NCBI GenBank assembly: GCA_905147135.1
Contig: LR990051.1
Coordinates: forward strand, 15,467,115-15,531,114
Length of the DNA stretch: 64,000 nucleotides
Direction of reading: 5' to 3'
Source: Blastobasis lacticolella
Lineage: Eukaryota; Arthropoda; Insecta; Lepidoptera; Blastobasidae
The notes below the pieces were generated by a model. That model was not told the DNA's origin, ran no database searches, and saw only the letters and a list, made by a program, of their open reading frames with translations. Position numbers and translations under genes: made by a program. Below, piece after piece: positions 10,823 through 20,983 of the stretch (position 1 is its first letter; each line of letters starts with the position of its first letter).

Positions 10823-11215
10823 AGCGTCGGTGGCGTAATGGTTGAGGCGCTTACTCGTACCCCAAGTTACCGGTTTCGAATCCCAGTACCGCCATGTATT
10901 AATGACTCTTTCCTGAGTTATCTACATTAATTGAACACCAATGATAAACTTATGAGATAAAGATATTAAATAAAACATTGTGATGAGACCTGCCATGCAC
11001 ATTCAGGTGACTGAATTTGTCACTAAGATCCAATCTGGTCAGATTCCTCTGTAAGCAGGGTCACGGAGGTGAGATGGCAGTTGCTCCACTGTAATGACCT
11101 GATCTGTCAAATTCTGGATCACAGTTAACCGTGCCCGTGCGGTTAGCCCTTTAGGGCCGGAACCTCGCAAAGGGCACAACTGGGATATTAACGCCCAGAT
11201 GACCAATGCAGTTCA
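10823..11215 (+). mobile_element. tRNA-derived SINE, full length (SINE-A)
   Basis: The tRNA-like head has an A box (TGGCGTAATGG at 10831) and a B box (GGTTTCGAATCCC at 10872), an internal RNA polymerase III promoter. The body that follows includes the block ACATTGTGATGAGACCTGC, then the roughly 200-bp 3' part shared with 3468-3663 and 14218-14540. The layout resembles lepidopteran SINEs of the Metulj/HaSE kind; that naming is from memory and unverified. Confidence 0.8.
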
Positions 11216-11394
11216 AAACCTTTTACCCAACTTCACTTTAGAGATCAGAATTTAAGATTTTGTTTTGAGATAATCCTTTGTAAAATATTAGCCGTCACTA
11301 AGGCTGACTGATATTTTAGAAGAACTACTCATAAATATAGTCCGTTCTAAGATAAAAATACTGTAAATCCTCAAATCCAAAAAAAGAGTAAAAC
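11216..11394. other. Spacer with no recognised feature
   Basis: AT-rich single-copy-looking sequence between SINE and fold-back repeat. Confidence 0.4.
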
Positions 11395-12037
11395 GTCCTG
11401 TAAATTATTTTATCTACACTCATAGCATAATGTTCCAATTTCATATTCGAAAACAGTTGTTTAAGGATACAATTTTTTAACGTAAGTCTAAAAAAAATTA
11501 AAAAAAATACTTTTCGATACAGCATTTCCCATACTAATTTCATTACAGCTGTAACGTAAAATAACTTTTTAATCATTAAGCAACACTTTCATTATTTAAA
11601 TTTTTGTCGGGCGCCGAGACACGGCGAAATGTAGGCTGAATAACTAAAAGGCTGAATAAATAAAAATCCTGTTTATATTGTGTGTAATTATTTTCCCGCT
11701 TAACAGAATATTTTTTCTAATTGTTGTAATTTGTGTTTGTGAATGTTTTTTTCTTGTTTGAAGCTAATAAATGTAAAAGTAGTAAAGTGAATTTCCCGCC
11801 GCTTGATATCCTCGACGCGTAGATACTTGTACAACAGAACTGACTCGCAGCTTACTTCCAGGAAAGTTGAGAAAATTATAGGTACGATATTTTAACATAA
11901 AAATATGAGTGTAGATAAAGTAGTGTATGCAACAGCATATAATTAGGTATTAAAACATTCGTGTCAAACTATTATCATAAACAGACACTCATGTTTTAAT
12001 ATCCCATTTTATATGATAGTTGCATAAACTACTATTA
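11395..12037 (+). repeat. Fold-back repeat family, copy A
   Basis: About 640 bp sharing many blocks with 19690-20065 (same strand) and with 19085-19625 and 21278-21915 (inverted). Shared landmarks are TTTCCCGCCGCTTGATATCC, GACGCGTAGATAC, GAGTGTAGATAAAGTAGTGT and GCAACAGCATATAATTAGG. Its right end carries an internal inverted repeat (GTATGCAAC near 11926 against TAGTTGCATA near 12015) enclosing ATTAAAACATTCGTG. No coding capacity; a non-autonomous DNA element is the likeliest nature. Confidence 0.6.
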
Positions 12038-12309
12038 TCAATAAATCAATGTATAATGTCTAAAATATTGAGTAGTTTTCTCCCGGGTTTGCTCTCTTGG
12101 ATAGGCTTAAAGAAATCACAGTATGATAAAAAATGTATCCCACTTGGTGGTGCTGCTATATATTGCAGCATGAAGATTCCTGTTTGAATTATTATATCCT
12201 TCTCTTTATTTATGTTTAAAGTGAAACTTAATTTTTTTTTCCAGTTCGCAGAGAGCTCAAATTATATTGTCATTTACAATAGTAACGATTTATTGTTAAA
12301 ACATATTTT
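12038..12309. other. Spacer with no recognised feature
   Basis: AT-rich sequence with no motif, RNA gene or frame that I can support. Confidence 0.4.
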
Positions 12310-12445
12310 GAGCAACTCAATGTGAGCGAGCGCTTCATCTTTATGTAGTGGATCTTCCAGCTATCCGCACGAGCCGCTTTAGTTCAACCTTTATAATGCG
12401 TACGGCCAAGGAATGGAAAGCATTACCCGCGAGTGTTTGCCCTGA
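12310..12445 (+). pseudogene. LINE ORF C-terminus, left part (split by nested LINE)
   Basis: One frame reads VVDLPAIRTSRFSSTFIM then RTAKEWKALPASVCPDH, the conserved C-terminal end of a non-LTR retrotransposon ORF common in moths and butterflies. It breaks off at about 12445 and resumes at 13083 with NVDAFKARVHRLFLDR. A second, more decayed copy of the left block is at 17140-17235. Confidence 0.7.
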
Positions 12446-13082
12446 TCATTCAATCAATCAATCAATCAAATAGTTTATTTGCAAGAATACAGTAGTTGAT
12501 AATACAGTTCTTAAAATTAATACAGTGGTAAGTATTCAACTTGCATGCAAGTGTGCAAACATTGGGAATCTAAATAATTTGTCGTTCAAACTTTAAATTC
12601 TAGGTACTCTTTAACGCTATAGAAACAATGGTGGAGCAACCAAGCAGTCAATTTAGACTTGAATGACTTACCAGTCAACAACTTCAAGTCTTCAGGAAGA
12701 TGGTTAAATAGAGCTACACACATGTGGCCAATATTCCTCTTATATATATCTTTGTAAGCAGTGGGCTGATATATCAAATTCATAATTTTCGGCCTAGTTT
12801 CTCTCTGTCTAACTTCCCGCAATGTCTTCCAGTTATCAGGGTTTGATGCAACAAAAACACAAACATCTCTGATGTACATACATGGAAGTGGTAAAATATT
12901 ATATTTTTTAAAAAGAGGTTTGCAACTATCGTCAAATTTGGCACCACAAATAGCCCGTATGCACTTTTTTTGCACTTTAAAAGCTTTTTCCACGTCAACT
13001 GAGTTGCCCCAAAGAATCAATCCGTAACTCAGAACCGAAGACACGTAACCGTGATAGGCTGTTAGTGCCGCCTCAGTCGAGA
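12446..13082 (-). pseudogene. Jockey/CR1-type LINE RT C-terminus, 5'-truncated
   Basis: The minus-strand frame (12586-13116, with true LINE sequence to about 13082) has SSVLSYGLILWGNS, VQKKCIRAICGA and CKPLFKKYNILPLPCMYI. These are the thumb and C-terminal features of reverse transcriptases in the jockey/CR1 group. A short 3' UTR and a (GATT)n tail at 12448-12472 follow. It is an insertion: the sequences on either side belong to one other LINE ORF. The 5' truncation is typical. Only the last quarter of ORF2 is present and the endonuclease and catalytic FADD region are missing. Confidence 0.8.
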
Positions 13083-13150
13083 TTATAATGTAGACGCCTT
13101 CAAGGCCAGAGTGCATAGGCTGTTTCTAGACAGGCATGTTCCATCATCGG
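13083..13150 (+). pseudogene. LINE ORF C-terminus, right part of the split ORF
   Basis: It reads YNVDAFKARVHRLFLDRHVP to a stop near 13165, in the same sense as 12310-12445. Putting the two parts side by side shows the nested element took the place of almost no target sequence. Confidence 0.7.
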
Positions 13151-13687
13151 CCGCGTCGTCACTTACTGCCAGGTGAGGTGGCGGTAAAATGCCTGGCTAG
13201 TTTTATATAAAAAGCAATGTGTTGACCAATTCTGTTGACTTTTGCCGTAGTGCCGGTTCCTATTCATTGAGAGGTGAATATTTCTATTTATTTCTTACCA
13301 GTCCATATAACTCGTTTGTTTGTATTATGACCCTCTAATAATTCATCCGTAGCACTGGTGTACGGGAAGTCGGTCAGGGTATATTATAAAGTCATTATCA
13401 TTTCTTACGAGAACCCTCGTTTGTGCCAAGAGGGGCAAGAGGTGAGTTGTTATTTTGGGCTCTTTACGTTACCCGTTTTTACTCTTCTGGACAGTGTTTT
13501 ATCTTTGAAGTCCCGTGGTTATCAGCGGAAATACAAACATTATTATAATTATGCAGGTAGGCTAGAGACGACAGCGCCACTCTTCATATGTACTAAATTA
13601 TGAATCAAATTATGATTTTGGTGAGTACTAGCTGAAACCTCCGGTCGAACGACGATGACATTTCTAAACACAATCGCTACAATCTTA
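13151..13687. other. Non-coding stretch
   Basis: LINE 3' UTR remnant grading into unclassified AT-rich DNA. The 81-codon plus-strand frame at 13358-13603 has no family motif and I do not call it. Confidence 0.5.
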
Positions 13688-14201
13688 TCTTAATATATAT
13701 ATAAAATGCTTGTGTGGGTACGTGTGTGACCGGTTTTCTTTATCACCACCAATTCCAATCAACACCCCATTGGGGTGGTAGACACCCCTTGGGTCCTAGA
13801 AGGAAGTAAGGGAGTTTGGGCGCGGTGGGTGGTTGTGGGAGGCAAAAATGTAATATAAGATATATATCTGTCCTTTTCTAACTCATTAGAACTTCGAGAA
13901 GAACTCATTAGAAGTTCTGAAAATTTCTAGAATGATCTAGAAAGTACTGAAATTAATAATCTGTCCTTTTTTAACTCATTAGAACTTCGGGAAAGTTCTG
14001 AAAATTTCTAGAATGATCTAGAAAGTACTGAAATTAATAATCTGTCCTTTTCTAACTCATTAGAACTTCGGAAAAGTTCTGAAAATTTCTAGAATGATCT
14101 AGAAAGTACTGAAATTAATAATATCGGTTATTATCATTCTGGAACGTTCCAGAAAGATCGGTGTATATTTTAACCCGTGCAACGCCGGGTTTCGCAGCTA
14201 G
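13688..14201 (+). mobile_element. Non-autonomous Helitron-like element
   Basis: The 3' end shows the Helitron signature: a 6-bp stem AACCCG/CGGGTT (14172-14177 and 14186-14191) with an 8-nt loop, 6 nt later CTAG (14198-14201), followed by T. The 5' end begins TC after an A (13688, or 13683) and continues with TATATATATAAAA, as in many lepidopteran Helitrons. Inside are three tandem copies of an 81-93 bp unit starting CTGTCCTTTTCTAACTCATT at 13868, 13961 and 14042. There is no Rep/helicase ORF. Confidence 0.7.
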
Positions 14202-14217
14202 TAAAATAATAAAAATC

Positions 14218-14540
14218 ATCTAGGCGTTAATGTCCCGGTTGTGTACTCGCGCACGAGGGCCCGGGGTCCACCTTGACCATGATCCAGGATTTGGCAGATC
14301 TGATAAATACAGTGAAGAGACTGCCATGTGACCTTCCCAGGGGAACTAGACCAGATTGGATCATTGTTACACATTCAGTCGCCTTAATGTGCAAGTTTCA
14401 TCACAATGTTTTCCTTCATCGTAACAGCATCAGTTAGCATTCGACTAATGTACATAACTAAAAAAAAAGTCATTTTACGTACCCGGTACCTCTTGCTTAC
14501 GAGTCGGATACCTGAACCACTCGGCCACCGACACTCCTAA
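14218..14540 (-). mobile_element. tRNA-derived SINE (SINE-A), inverted copy
   Basis: Reverse complement of the family at 10823-11215. On the minus strand, A box TGGCCGAGTGG at 14527-14517, a degraded B box, then the TGAAACTTGCACATTAAGGC junction and the 3' body ending at 14218. The plus strand shows the familiar TTTCATCACAATGTTTTCC block. Confidence 0.75.
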
Positions 14541-15770
14541 ACTAACACAATAGCTAGAAGCAATACACTAAACTCCTCACGTTACGGCTCAATAAAGCTT
14601 CATGACAACTAAATCCATGCATTAGGTACTGCCAAATAATATTAATCTGTAATCGGTCACGTATCTAATGTATGGAGGTCGCCTGGTCGCCTGCTAGACA
14701 TATACTACGTGGAGGCAGTCACATTGTAGTCACGTACTCGAAGGAAAATGGAAAAACCGCACGCTATTGTGTAATAAGGCTACCACTGACGCTTCAATAA
14801 TAGGTATGTTTTTTTAAGTTGAACAATGTATCAGCAATACACCCAGTACAAGAGTAGTATTCTTTTTAAAAGGCGGGGCGATACGTAACTTAATATAAGC
14901 AATACAAAAATGGACCTTATTTTATGAGCAATACATTCCACTTTGATTTTCTCTCACGCTTTTTGCTGCTCAATTTTAATAAGCAATTAGGCTATAGAAG
15001 GCTGGCCTTTACTTGGATCAGCGAATAAGCTTCGCAAACAGCGGGGCAACGCGGCCAGCCTTCTGGGTACTTATCAGGTTTCTGGGGACCTGAGGAAAAT
15101 CTGTTTTCCCTCACCGTAAGAGCATCGGTTAGTGTTGTACATGACTCAGAAAAGTAGTAATTGTGGCAAAGCCCTACACTAATATGGAAGAGGATCTGAG
15201 CCAGCTAAGAACTTCATCCAACTTTCGACAAATTATTTCTCCAGTTTGTGTTCGAATTGAAGCATTAGTAGACGCCTTTACGGGCCATATTGCTGGATAG
15301 TTTTGCAGAATATTGATACCGCAGGCACAATCACGTTGGTTTTATACGATTATTTTCTTAGAATTTATTATTAGATATTTATTGTAGAAACTTTTGTGAT
15401 AAAGCCGTAGCAATGAATAAATACATTTTTATTTGAGACTAAATACATAAAATAAATTATGTACATTGTCCATGTTTTGCCACTAAATCTTAATTTATTA
15501 TTAATGTTACCACTACATACTGTAGGTACTATTGATTGAAATTATAATTTTGTTATTACCCAATTTCCTATAATTCTAAATACCTATTGTTCCCTAATGT
15601 AAGGGATTTGGGATTAGATCAATGAGGAGAAATCTGAAACAGTTTAAGTTGTTCACAGAAACCACAACGACTATTTTATAACCAAGAACAACGCCAAACA
15701 TTTTCGAACTCTCATATACAACCGGGAATCACTCATAAAATTTTCATCAGATGGCCTCCTTGTCTGTTCG
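14541..15770. other. Unclassified stretch with SINE scrap and a GC-rich inverted repeat
   Basis: No gene seen. A perfect 12-bp inverted repeat AGAAGGCTGGCC (14996-15007) / GGCCAGCCTTCT (15053-15064) encloses 45 bp of GC-rich sequence. At about 15078-15140 a SINE-A-like block (TTTTCCCTCACCGTAAGAGC) occurs. The remainder is AT-rich filler. Confidence 0.5.
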
Positions 15771-15890
15771 TATATAAAATCTCGTGGCAGTGTGCTTGCG
15801 AGACTATTATCGAAGGTTAAGCAACATTCGCAGAGTCCGTAAATTTGATGGGTGACCGTTTCGTACTTTAAGGCTGGTCGAACTTTCAGC
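15771..15890 (+). repeat. 5S-rRNA-like repeat (5S-derived SINE or pseudogene)
   Basis: GAAGGTTAAGCAACATTCG at about 15812 matches the A-box region of 5S rRNA, and TTGATGGGTGACCG at about 15845 matches its C box, at nearly the spacing in real 5S genes. The bases between and outside do not fold as 5S rRNA, so this is not a working 5S gene. 5S-derived SINEs are the probable source. Confidence 0.6.
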
Positions 15891-16009
15891 ACCACAACAA
15901 GCTCTTCAATCGTTAGTTGAGCCTCCTGATACCGTTGGCAAAGCGAGGTTTACCAAGGTCTTGCTAGGGACTGCTGAGACTGGTTGAACAGTCTCGAAAA
16001 TCGCTTGGC
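15891..16009. other. Tail of the 5S-like repeat or spacer
   Basis: GC-balanced sequence with GCTCTTCAATCGTTAGTTGA; possibly the SINE body. No further identification. Confidence 0.3.
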
Positions 16010-16254
16010 ACCCCGGTAATACCACAGCCCATAACAGTCCACTGCAGGACGAAAGGTGAGGTTATATCTTAGGCCATCATCTCCACGCTTGGCAGACGGG
16101 AATGAGATCGCTGTATCATAAATATAGTAATGGAAAATGCTGCTGCCCATTTCCCAGCCTACGGATTCTCTAGATCTTATGCTTCGAATACGTTAGTCAT
16201 CTCGTACGACACCCACGAGTGTAAGGGGTTGCAGGCTACTCTGCCGGACGCCAC
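16010..16254 (-). mobile_element. LINE-derived retroposon 3' end (family R2), diverged copy
   Basis: Matches 51891-52151: shared blocks AACAGTCCACTGCAGGAC, CTCCACGCTTGGCAG, ATAATGGAAAATGCTGCTGC and GAGTGTAAGGGGTTG. The better copy has an 11-bp target duplication and a GAT-rich tail on the minus strand, which sets the orientation. Probably the 3' end of an RTE-type LINE. Confidence 0.65.
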
Positions 16255-16596
16255 ACGGCCAACGCGACGGTATATCATTTTATTGTTATTATTATAACGA
16301 TACACTAGTAATGCCCAGGTGGCAGGTGGGCCGTTAAGCATCTGTAGTGCAGTGAAGTTAAAACAATCGACAGTTGGCGGCCCGCCAGCCGCCGTCGAGC
16401 CGTTATCTCTCCGCTGCAACTTAGTCCCACTCCGTTAGTAAACTCAGTCCGACTAGCGTAATCTCTAAAGTACTCTAACTGTTTATAACAAAGTCGGTAT
16501 TTGCTTAGATGCATGTTTTAAGCTTAGCTTCACATCATTTACCACGAATGGATAGATAGTGCGGTACACGTGGAAGCTTTGATGTAATGTTTTTAT
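16255..16596. other. Unclassified, partly GC-rich stretch
   Basis: Positions 16310-16440 are GC-rich against the AT-rich background, perhaps a piece of another LINE; I see no diagnostic motif. No RNA gene. Confidence 0.4.
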
Positions 16597-16790
16597 GTGT
16601 GCAAAGAGCGGGGCGAGTTTTTTTTTATTTTTATTTTATGTTATACGGCAGACAAACAGGCAAGTGGGCCACCTGATGGAAAGTGGTCACCGCCGCCTAT
16701 GGACATCAGCAACACCAGGGGAGTCACTGATGCTTTGCCCGCCTCTGAAGAGACCTCTAATCTTCGCGTCGTGACCAACAGAGGTTTTAG
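16597..16790 (+). repeat. Dispersed repeat R3
   Basis: The block reading TACGGCAGACAAACAGGCAA then GGTCACCGCCGCCTATGGAC recurs inverted at 36185-36315, 38945-39055, 45775-45865 and 53000-53130. It is a widespread lepidopteran repeat of unclear class; the T-rich start could be a reversed poly-A tail. Confidence 0.6.
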
Positions 16791-16839
16791 TTTTAAATAA
16801 AATCTGTCGGTACAGTACGGTATGGCGATCTATGTATAC

Positions 16840-17073
16840 TAGTATAAATCAAAGTCGCTTCTCGCCGTCTGTATCAATGTACACTCAGATCTTTTAAACT
16901 ACGCAACGGATTTTAAGGCAATTTTCTTCAATAGATAGAGTGATTCAAGAGGAGGTTTTTACAGAAATAATATAGTGTAATAAATTATAATGCACATCGG
17001 TTCTGGTTTACTCACAGGCGTGCAATAGAGACGATACTCTACGAAGCTGAACTATACGATGTGCATAATTTAT
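16840..17073. repeat. Repeat with terminal hairpin
   Basis: ACTACGCAACGGATTTTAAG then ATAGATAGAGTGATTCAAGA is a sequence I recall as recurring in many insect genomes, class unknown. After it, ATTATAATGCACATCG (16985-17000) pairs with CGATGTGCATAAT (17057-17069), making a hairpin with a loop of about 56 nt that resembles tRNA in neither box. Confidence 0.45.
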
Positions 17074-17139
17074 CGCCGATAAATATCTCTGTCAGAGACT
17101 ATGATAATTAATATAAAATCATCCGCTATCGAGATACGT

Positions 17140-17235
17140 GATCCGGGCGAGCGCTTTATTCTTATGTTGTGGATCTCCCACGCTGTCCGCACGAGCCGCT
17201 TTAGTTTAACCTTTATAATACGTACGGCAAAGAAG
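17140..17235 (+). pseudogene. LINE ORF C-terminal scrap
   Basis: Same block as 12330-12420: VVDLP and TSRFSLTFIIRTAKK, now shifted in frame by small indels. It ends abruptly. The surrounding 17236-17624 has no other feature. Confidence 0.6.
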
Positions 17236-17624
17236 GATCTGTCAAAGCTGTCAGAAAGTAAACAATATATGTCTTTTGTTCCCAAAATTTTATTGAGGAA
17301 AAAGTGTTAAAAGTAGATTTACAGTGTCCTATTAGGTAATAATCAACTTACGCAAACTACGGTCGCCGATCTGTGGTGGTTTTTTACATCGAAGTCAAGG
17401 GAATACATTCTTATTTCAACGTGAAACTATTTAAAAATTATATAATTCCAAATTGAGGGCATTTTGAACATAAAAAGGCACTTTCTTTATCACTCTCACC
17501 ACTATTTACTATATAACAACCACAGAAATGAAACAAAAACAGAATCTATGTCTCCTAGATCATGAATGAAACATACAAATCGCCGCCATTTTATGCGTGT
17601 CCGTGATTTGAGGGTTGCCTTATA

Positions 17625-18880
17625 ATAGGTTGGGGAGAAAGTTTCTTCGCATTTTATATGAAAATTCAAAACATTTCTTAATATAGTTTATTTACATTTA
17701 ACTAAAGTATGTGGGTACCATTTTGTTCGATAACTTTTTGCACATCTTATAAGAAGGGACATGATCCCATTGCTATAGAAATTTTGGGACTTCTGATAAA
17801 AAAACTGCGTCAAGTAGTTTTGGCAGTCCTCTCGTGATGTTAACCTGGCACTGCCTAAAGAATTCTGAAGAGATCGAAACAGGTGGAAATCTGAAGGTGC
17901 AAGGTCAGGACTATACGGCGGATGCATTAACACCTCCCAGCCAAATTCTCTTAATTTTTGCTGAGTGGTTAAAGATGTGTGAGGTATAGCGTTATCATGA
18001 TGAAAATCCACACCCCTTCTGTTGACTAATTCCGGCCGCTTAATCTCAACTTCTTGCTTTAATCTTATCAGTTGTTCGCAGTAGAGTTCTGAATCGATGG
18101 TCCTGCCTGGTGGTAACAGCTCATAATGAATAATGCCCTTCCAATCCCACCACACACACAGCATCACCTTGTTGCGAGTTAACCCAGGTTTCGCCACAGT
18201 CTGTGAAGCCTGACCGGCCTTTGACCATGACCTTTTTCGCACGTTCTTGTCGTACGTGATCCACTTTTCATCACCAGTTATCAATTTCTTCAAAAATGGT
18301 TCGGTTTCATTACGTCGTAATAGAGAATCACAAATAAGTACACGGTTCATTAGGTTTCTTTCAGAGAGCTCGTACCCATTTTTTTCAAATGCGCCAAAAC
18401 TGTTTTGTGGTCAATTCCCAGTTCTTCAGCTACGTCGTAACTACTGATGTGCCAATCTTGCTCCACTTTTTCAAAAATAGCATCTATTTTATCCGTAACA
18501 GGGCGACCAGAGCGACGTGCATCTTTGACATCAAAATTTCCGGATTAAAGACGCTTAAACCAAATTTGTGCTACTCTCACAGACACTGCATTAGGTCCAT
18601 AAAAATAACAAATTTTTTTCGCGGCTTGCGTTGCATTTTTACATTTTTTGTATAATATTTTAAAATGTATCTAATTTCTTCATAAGATTCACTCATCTTG
18701 ACGGTAAGAAAAACAAATGAAAATCACGCATTTTCATAATTTGAATTTGGAATTATCTTCTTTAAAATTTAAACTTTTAAATGGTACCAAAACCAGCCAG
18801 GTACAAATAGTTTAGACAAAGAGGTTTTATTACAAGTTCATACATACTATATGCGAAAAGACTTTTTCCCCAACCTAATA
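17625..18880 (-). mobile_element. Full-length mariner transposon, inactive
   Basis: Terminal inverted repeats: left TAGGTTGGGGAGAAAGTTTC at 17626, right the inverse of TAGGTTGGGGAAAAAGTCTT ending at 18880; about 28 bp with a few mismatches. Target duplication TA at 17623-17624 and 18881-18882. Length 1256 bp, normal for mariner. The transposase is on the minus strand and broken. Confidence 0.88.
17688..18706 (-). pseudogene. Mariner transposase (DD34D), broken
   Basis: Cut-and-paste transposase of the IS630-Tc1-mariner group. The open C-terminal part (17688-18350) contains TGDEKWITYD (first Asp), HHDNAIPHT (second Asp) and YSPDLAPSDFHLF (third Asp), with exactly 34 residues between second and third Asp, the mariner DD34D signature. 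The N-terminal DNA-binding part starts at MSESYEEIRYILK (18706) and includes SGNFDVKDARRSGRPVTDK and GIDHKTVLAHLKK. It has a frameshift soon after the start, one TAA in the WFKRL region near 18550, and a one-base slip in an A run near 18385. All three catalytic aspartates remain, so the decay is moderate. Confidence 0.9.
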
Positions 18881-18882
18881 CA

Positions 18883-19084
18883 TAATCAATTTTTCCCTCT
18901 TTACTAATATATGTATTAGGTTAGCAACACAAACAAACCGTACAATAATAATTAATAAAGTTTTTCATTTCAAACTTTTAATTCTTGAAATAATTCAAAA
19001 TATAATAATAAATAATAATTATAAAATTAGCAAGTAGAACGATGTGGCCAATTCCTTTGGGAAAAAGTCGTGTAGTAATTCTTG
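18883..19084. other. AT-rich spacer
   Basis: Nothing recognisable. Confidence 0.4.
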
Positions 19085-19625
19085 ATTTTTAAAGACCTTT
19101 TGTAGGTATACAATGCAATGCTCGTGTATTGCAGTGGGTATTAAAATATAGTAGTTTATGCAACTTTGTGTGATAATAGTTTGACACGAGTATTTTGATA
19201 CCTAATTATATGCAGATGCATGCACCTTTATCTACACTCATATTTTCATGGTAAATATCGTACCTATAATTTTTTCAACTTTGCTGGAAGTAGCTGCAAT
19301 TTATTTCCGTTGCCGTGTCGAGGATATCATGCAGCTTAAAATTCACATCACTATTTTCACATTTATCTATTAATTTGCTTCATACATATAAAAACATTTA
19401 CAAACAAAATCACAACAATTAGAAAAAATATTTTGTTTATCGGGAATATAATTCCATACATCGCAATTCACTGACCCTCAGCGGTATTCAACCAACTAAA
19501 CGTGTCCGACTAGAATTTAAAAAATAAAAGTGTTGCATAATGATTAAAAAGTTATTTTACGTTACAGCTGTAATGAAATTTGTATGGAAAATGCTGTTTT
19601 GAAAAGTATTTTTTTTTATTGTGCG
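19085..19625 (-). repeat. Fold-back repeat family, copy B
   Basis: Inverted relative to copy A: TAGTAGTTTATGCAAC, GTTTGACACGAGTATTTTGA, TTTATCTACACTCATATTTT, then TAAAAGTGTTGCATAATGAT and TTACAGCTGTAATGAAAT. Together with copy C it makes a head-to-head inverted pair. Confidence 0.6.
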
Positions 19626-19689
19626 TGATCTAGTCTAAAATTGGCAGGGTCTTTTGATTCTCGGGTCTCCTCGCCTTTAATTAAATTTA

Positions 19690-20065
19690 TCTACACTCAT
19701 AGCGTAATGTTCCAATTACATATTCAAAAACAGTCGTTTAAGGTTACGTTTTTTTCACGCCAGTCCATAAAATTTTAATACGTTGCTTTTCGATACAGAA
19801 CAATAAACAGGACATTTTTTCTAATTGTTGTAATTTGTGTTTCTGAATGTTTTTTCTTATTTGAAACAAATAAATAGATAAAAGTGAAAGTAGTAAAGTG
19901 AATTTCCCGCCGCTTGATATCCTAGACGCGTAGATACAACAGAACTGAGTCGCAGCTTACTTCCAGCGAAGTTGAGAAAATTATAGGTACGATATTTTAA
20001 CATAAAAATATGAGTGTAGATAAAGTAGTGTATGCAACTGCATATAATTAGGCATTATATTATGG
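19690..20065 (+). repeat. Fold-back repeat family, copy C
   Basis: Same orientation as copy A. TTTCCCGCCGCTTGATATCC near 19904, the GACGCGTAGATAC site, ATAGGTACGATATTTTAACA and AAAGTAGTGTATGCAACTGC. It lies only 65 bp from inverted copy B, so a large hairpin is possible. Confidence 0.6.
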
Positions 20066-20337
20066 TATTTTATTTATTTATTTCCATACAGTTTTACAGC
20101 AATGAAATTTAGTTATAAAAGTATAATTCAAAGTATAATTCAAAGTTGCAATGCCAATAACAAAACAACAATTAGAAAAAAGCTAATTAAGTCACTTGAT
20201 GACTTTAACATCTCAACGGGCAGTACGTTCCATTTTACAAATAAATAAGATAGCATGCCTAATATCTTACACAACTAACACTTAGAAAAGCAAAAAGAGG
20301 ATTAAAAACAGCTAAAGGTAAAAACAGTATACAAGAT

Positions 20338-20983
20338 ATGAATAAATTTTTATTGGAAAATGCAGAGCTACAAAAGCTAATTACAAGTCAAAAGTTCGCA
20401 ATAGGTTGTTTAAAAAAATTATGTTCTGAGAAGCTGCAACTTCTAGGCACACCAAAATGCACACAAATTTTGCCGCTAGATACCGCGCTTAGAAAAACGT
20501 ATATTGTGCAGTACACCAAAAAATTTTACAAATATAATTTATAAACAGCAGCTACCACAAAGATCAGGCCACTCAAACAGCTGTACAAAACGTGGTGGTT
20601 GCGAGACATTTAAAACTTACAAGGCTAAGACATTTTCTAAGAGAATAAAAAAACAACAAAAAACTATAAACAACTTAGTTACAAATATATTATTCTTAAA
20701 AAAGAAAACGAGAAACTAACACTACAGCTTAAAAATATAATAATAAAAGAAAAGGGAAATGTCAGTGAAACATTTGGAGAAGATAAAAGCTCTCAATCAC
20801 TAGTAGACGATACTGTAGACATGCGTGATACAAAAGAGAACAAAAAAGAAGTAAAAATCAAAACAAATGGAAAAATTTGGAGTATTGCAAAAACAAACAC
20901 CGATAGCTTAAATAATCTAAATAAGAACACACAAATAAGAGCGAGAAAAAAATATTTATATATCGCCTCTTTGCTTCAATAAC
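20338..20983 (+). pseudogene. Lysine-rich coiled-coil ORF remnant of an unidentified element
   Basis: A lysine-, asparagine- and glutamate-rich coding remnant in three frames. 20338-20544 starts MNKFLLENAELQKLITSQ; 20504-20719 contains KRIKKQQKTINNLVTNILFL; from about 20701 another frame continues KKENEKLTLQLKNIII and ends KKYLYIASLLQ and a stop at about 20982. Heptad-like leucine/isoleucine spacing suggests a coiled coil. It might be the middle of a transposase or a LINE ORF1. The last 27 bp recur inverted at 30966-30992. I cannot name the family. Confidence 0.4.

Noticed and set aside
13358..13603. 81-codon plus-strand frame
   Set aside because: No motif and typical AT-rich composition; likely chance.
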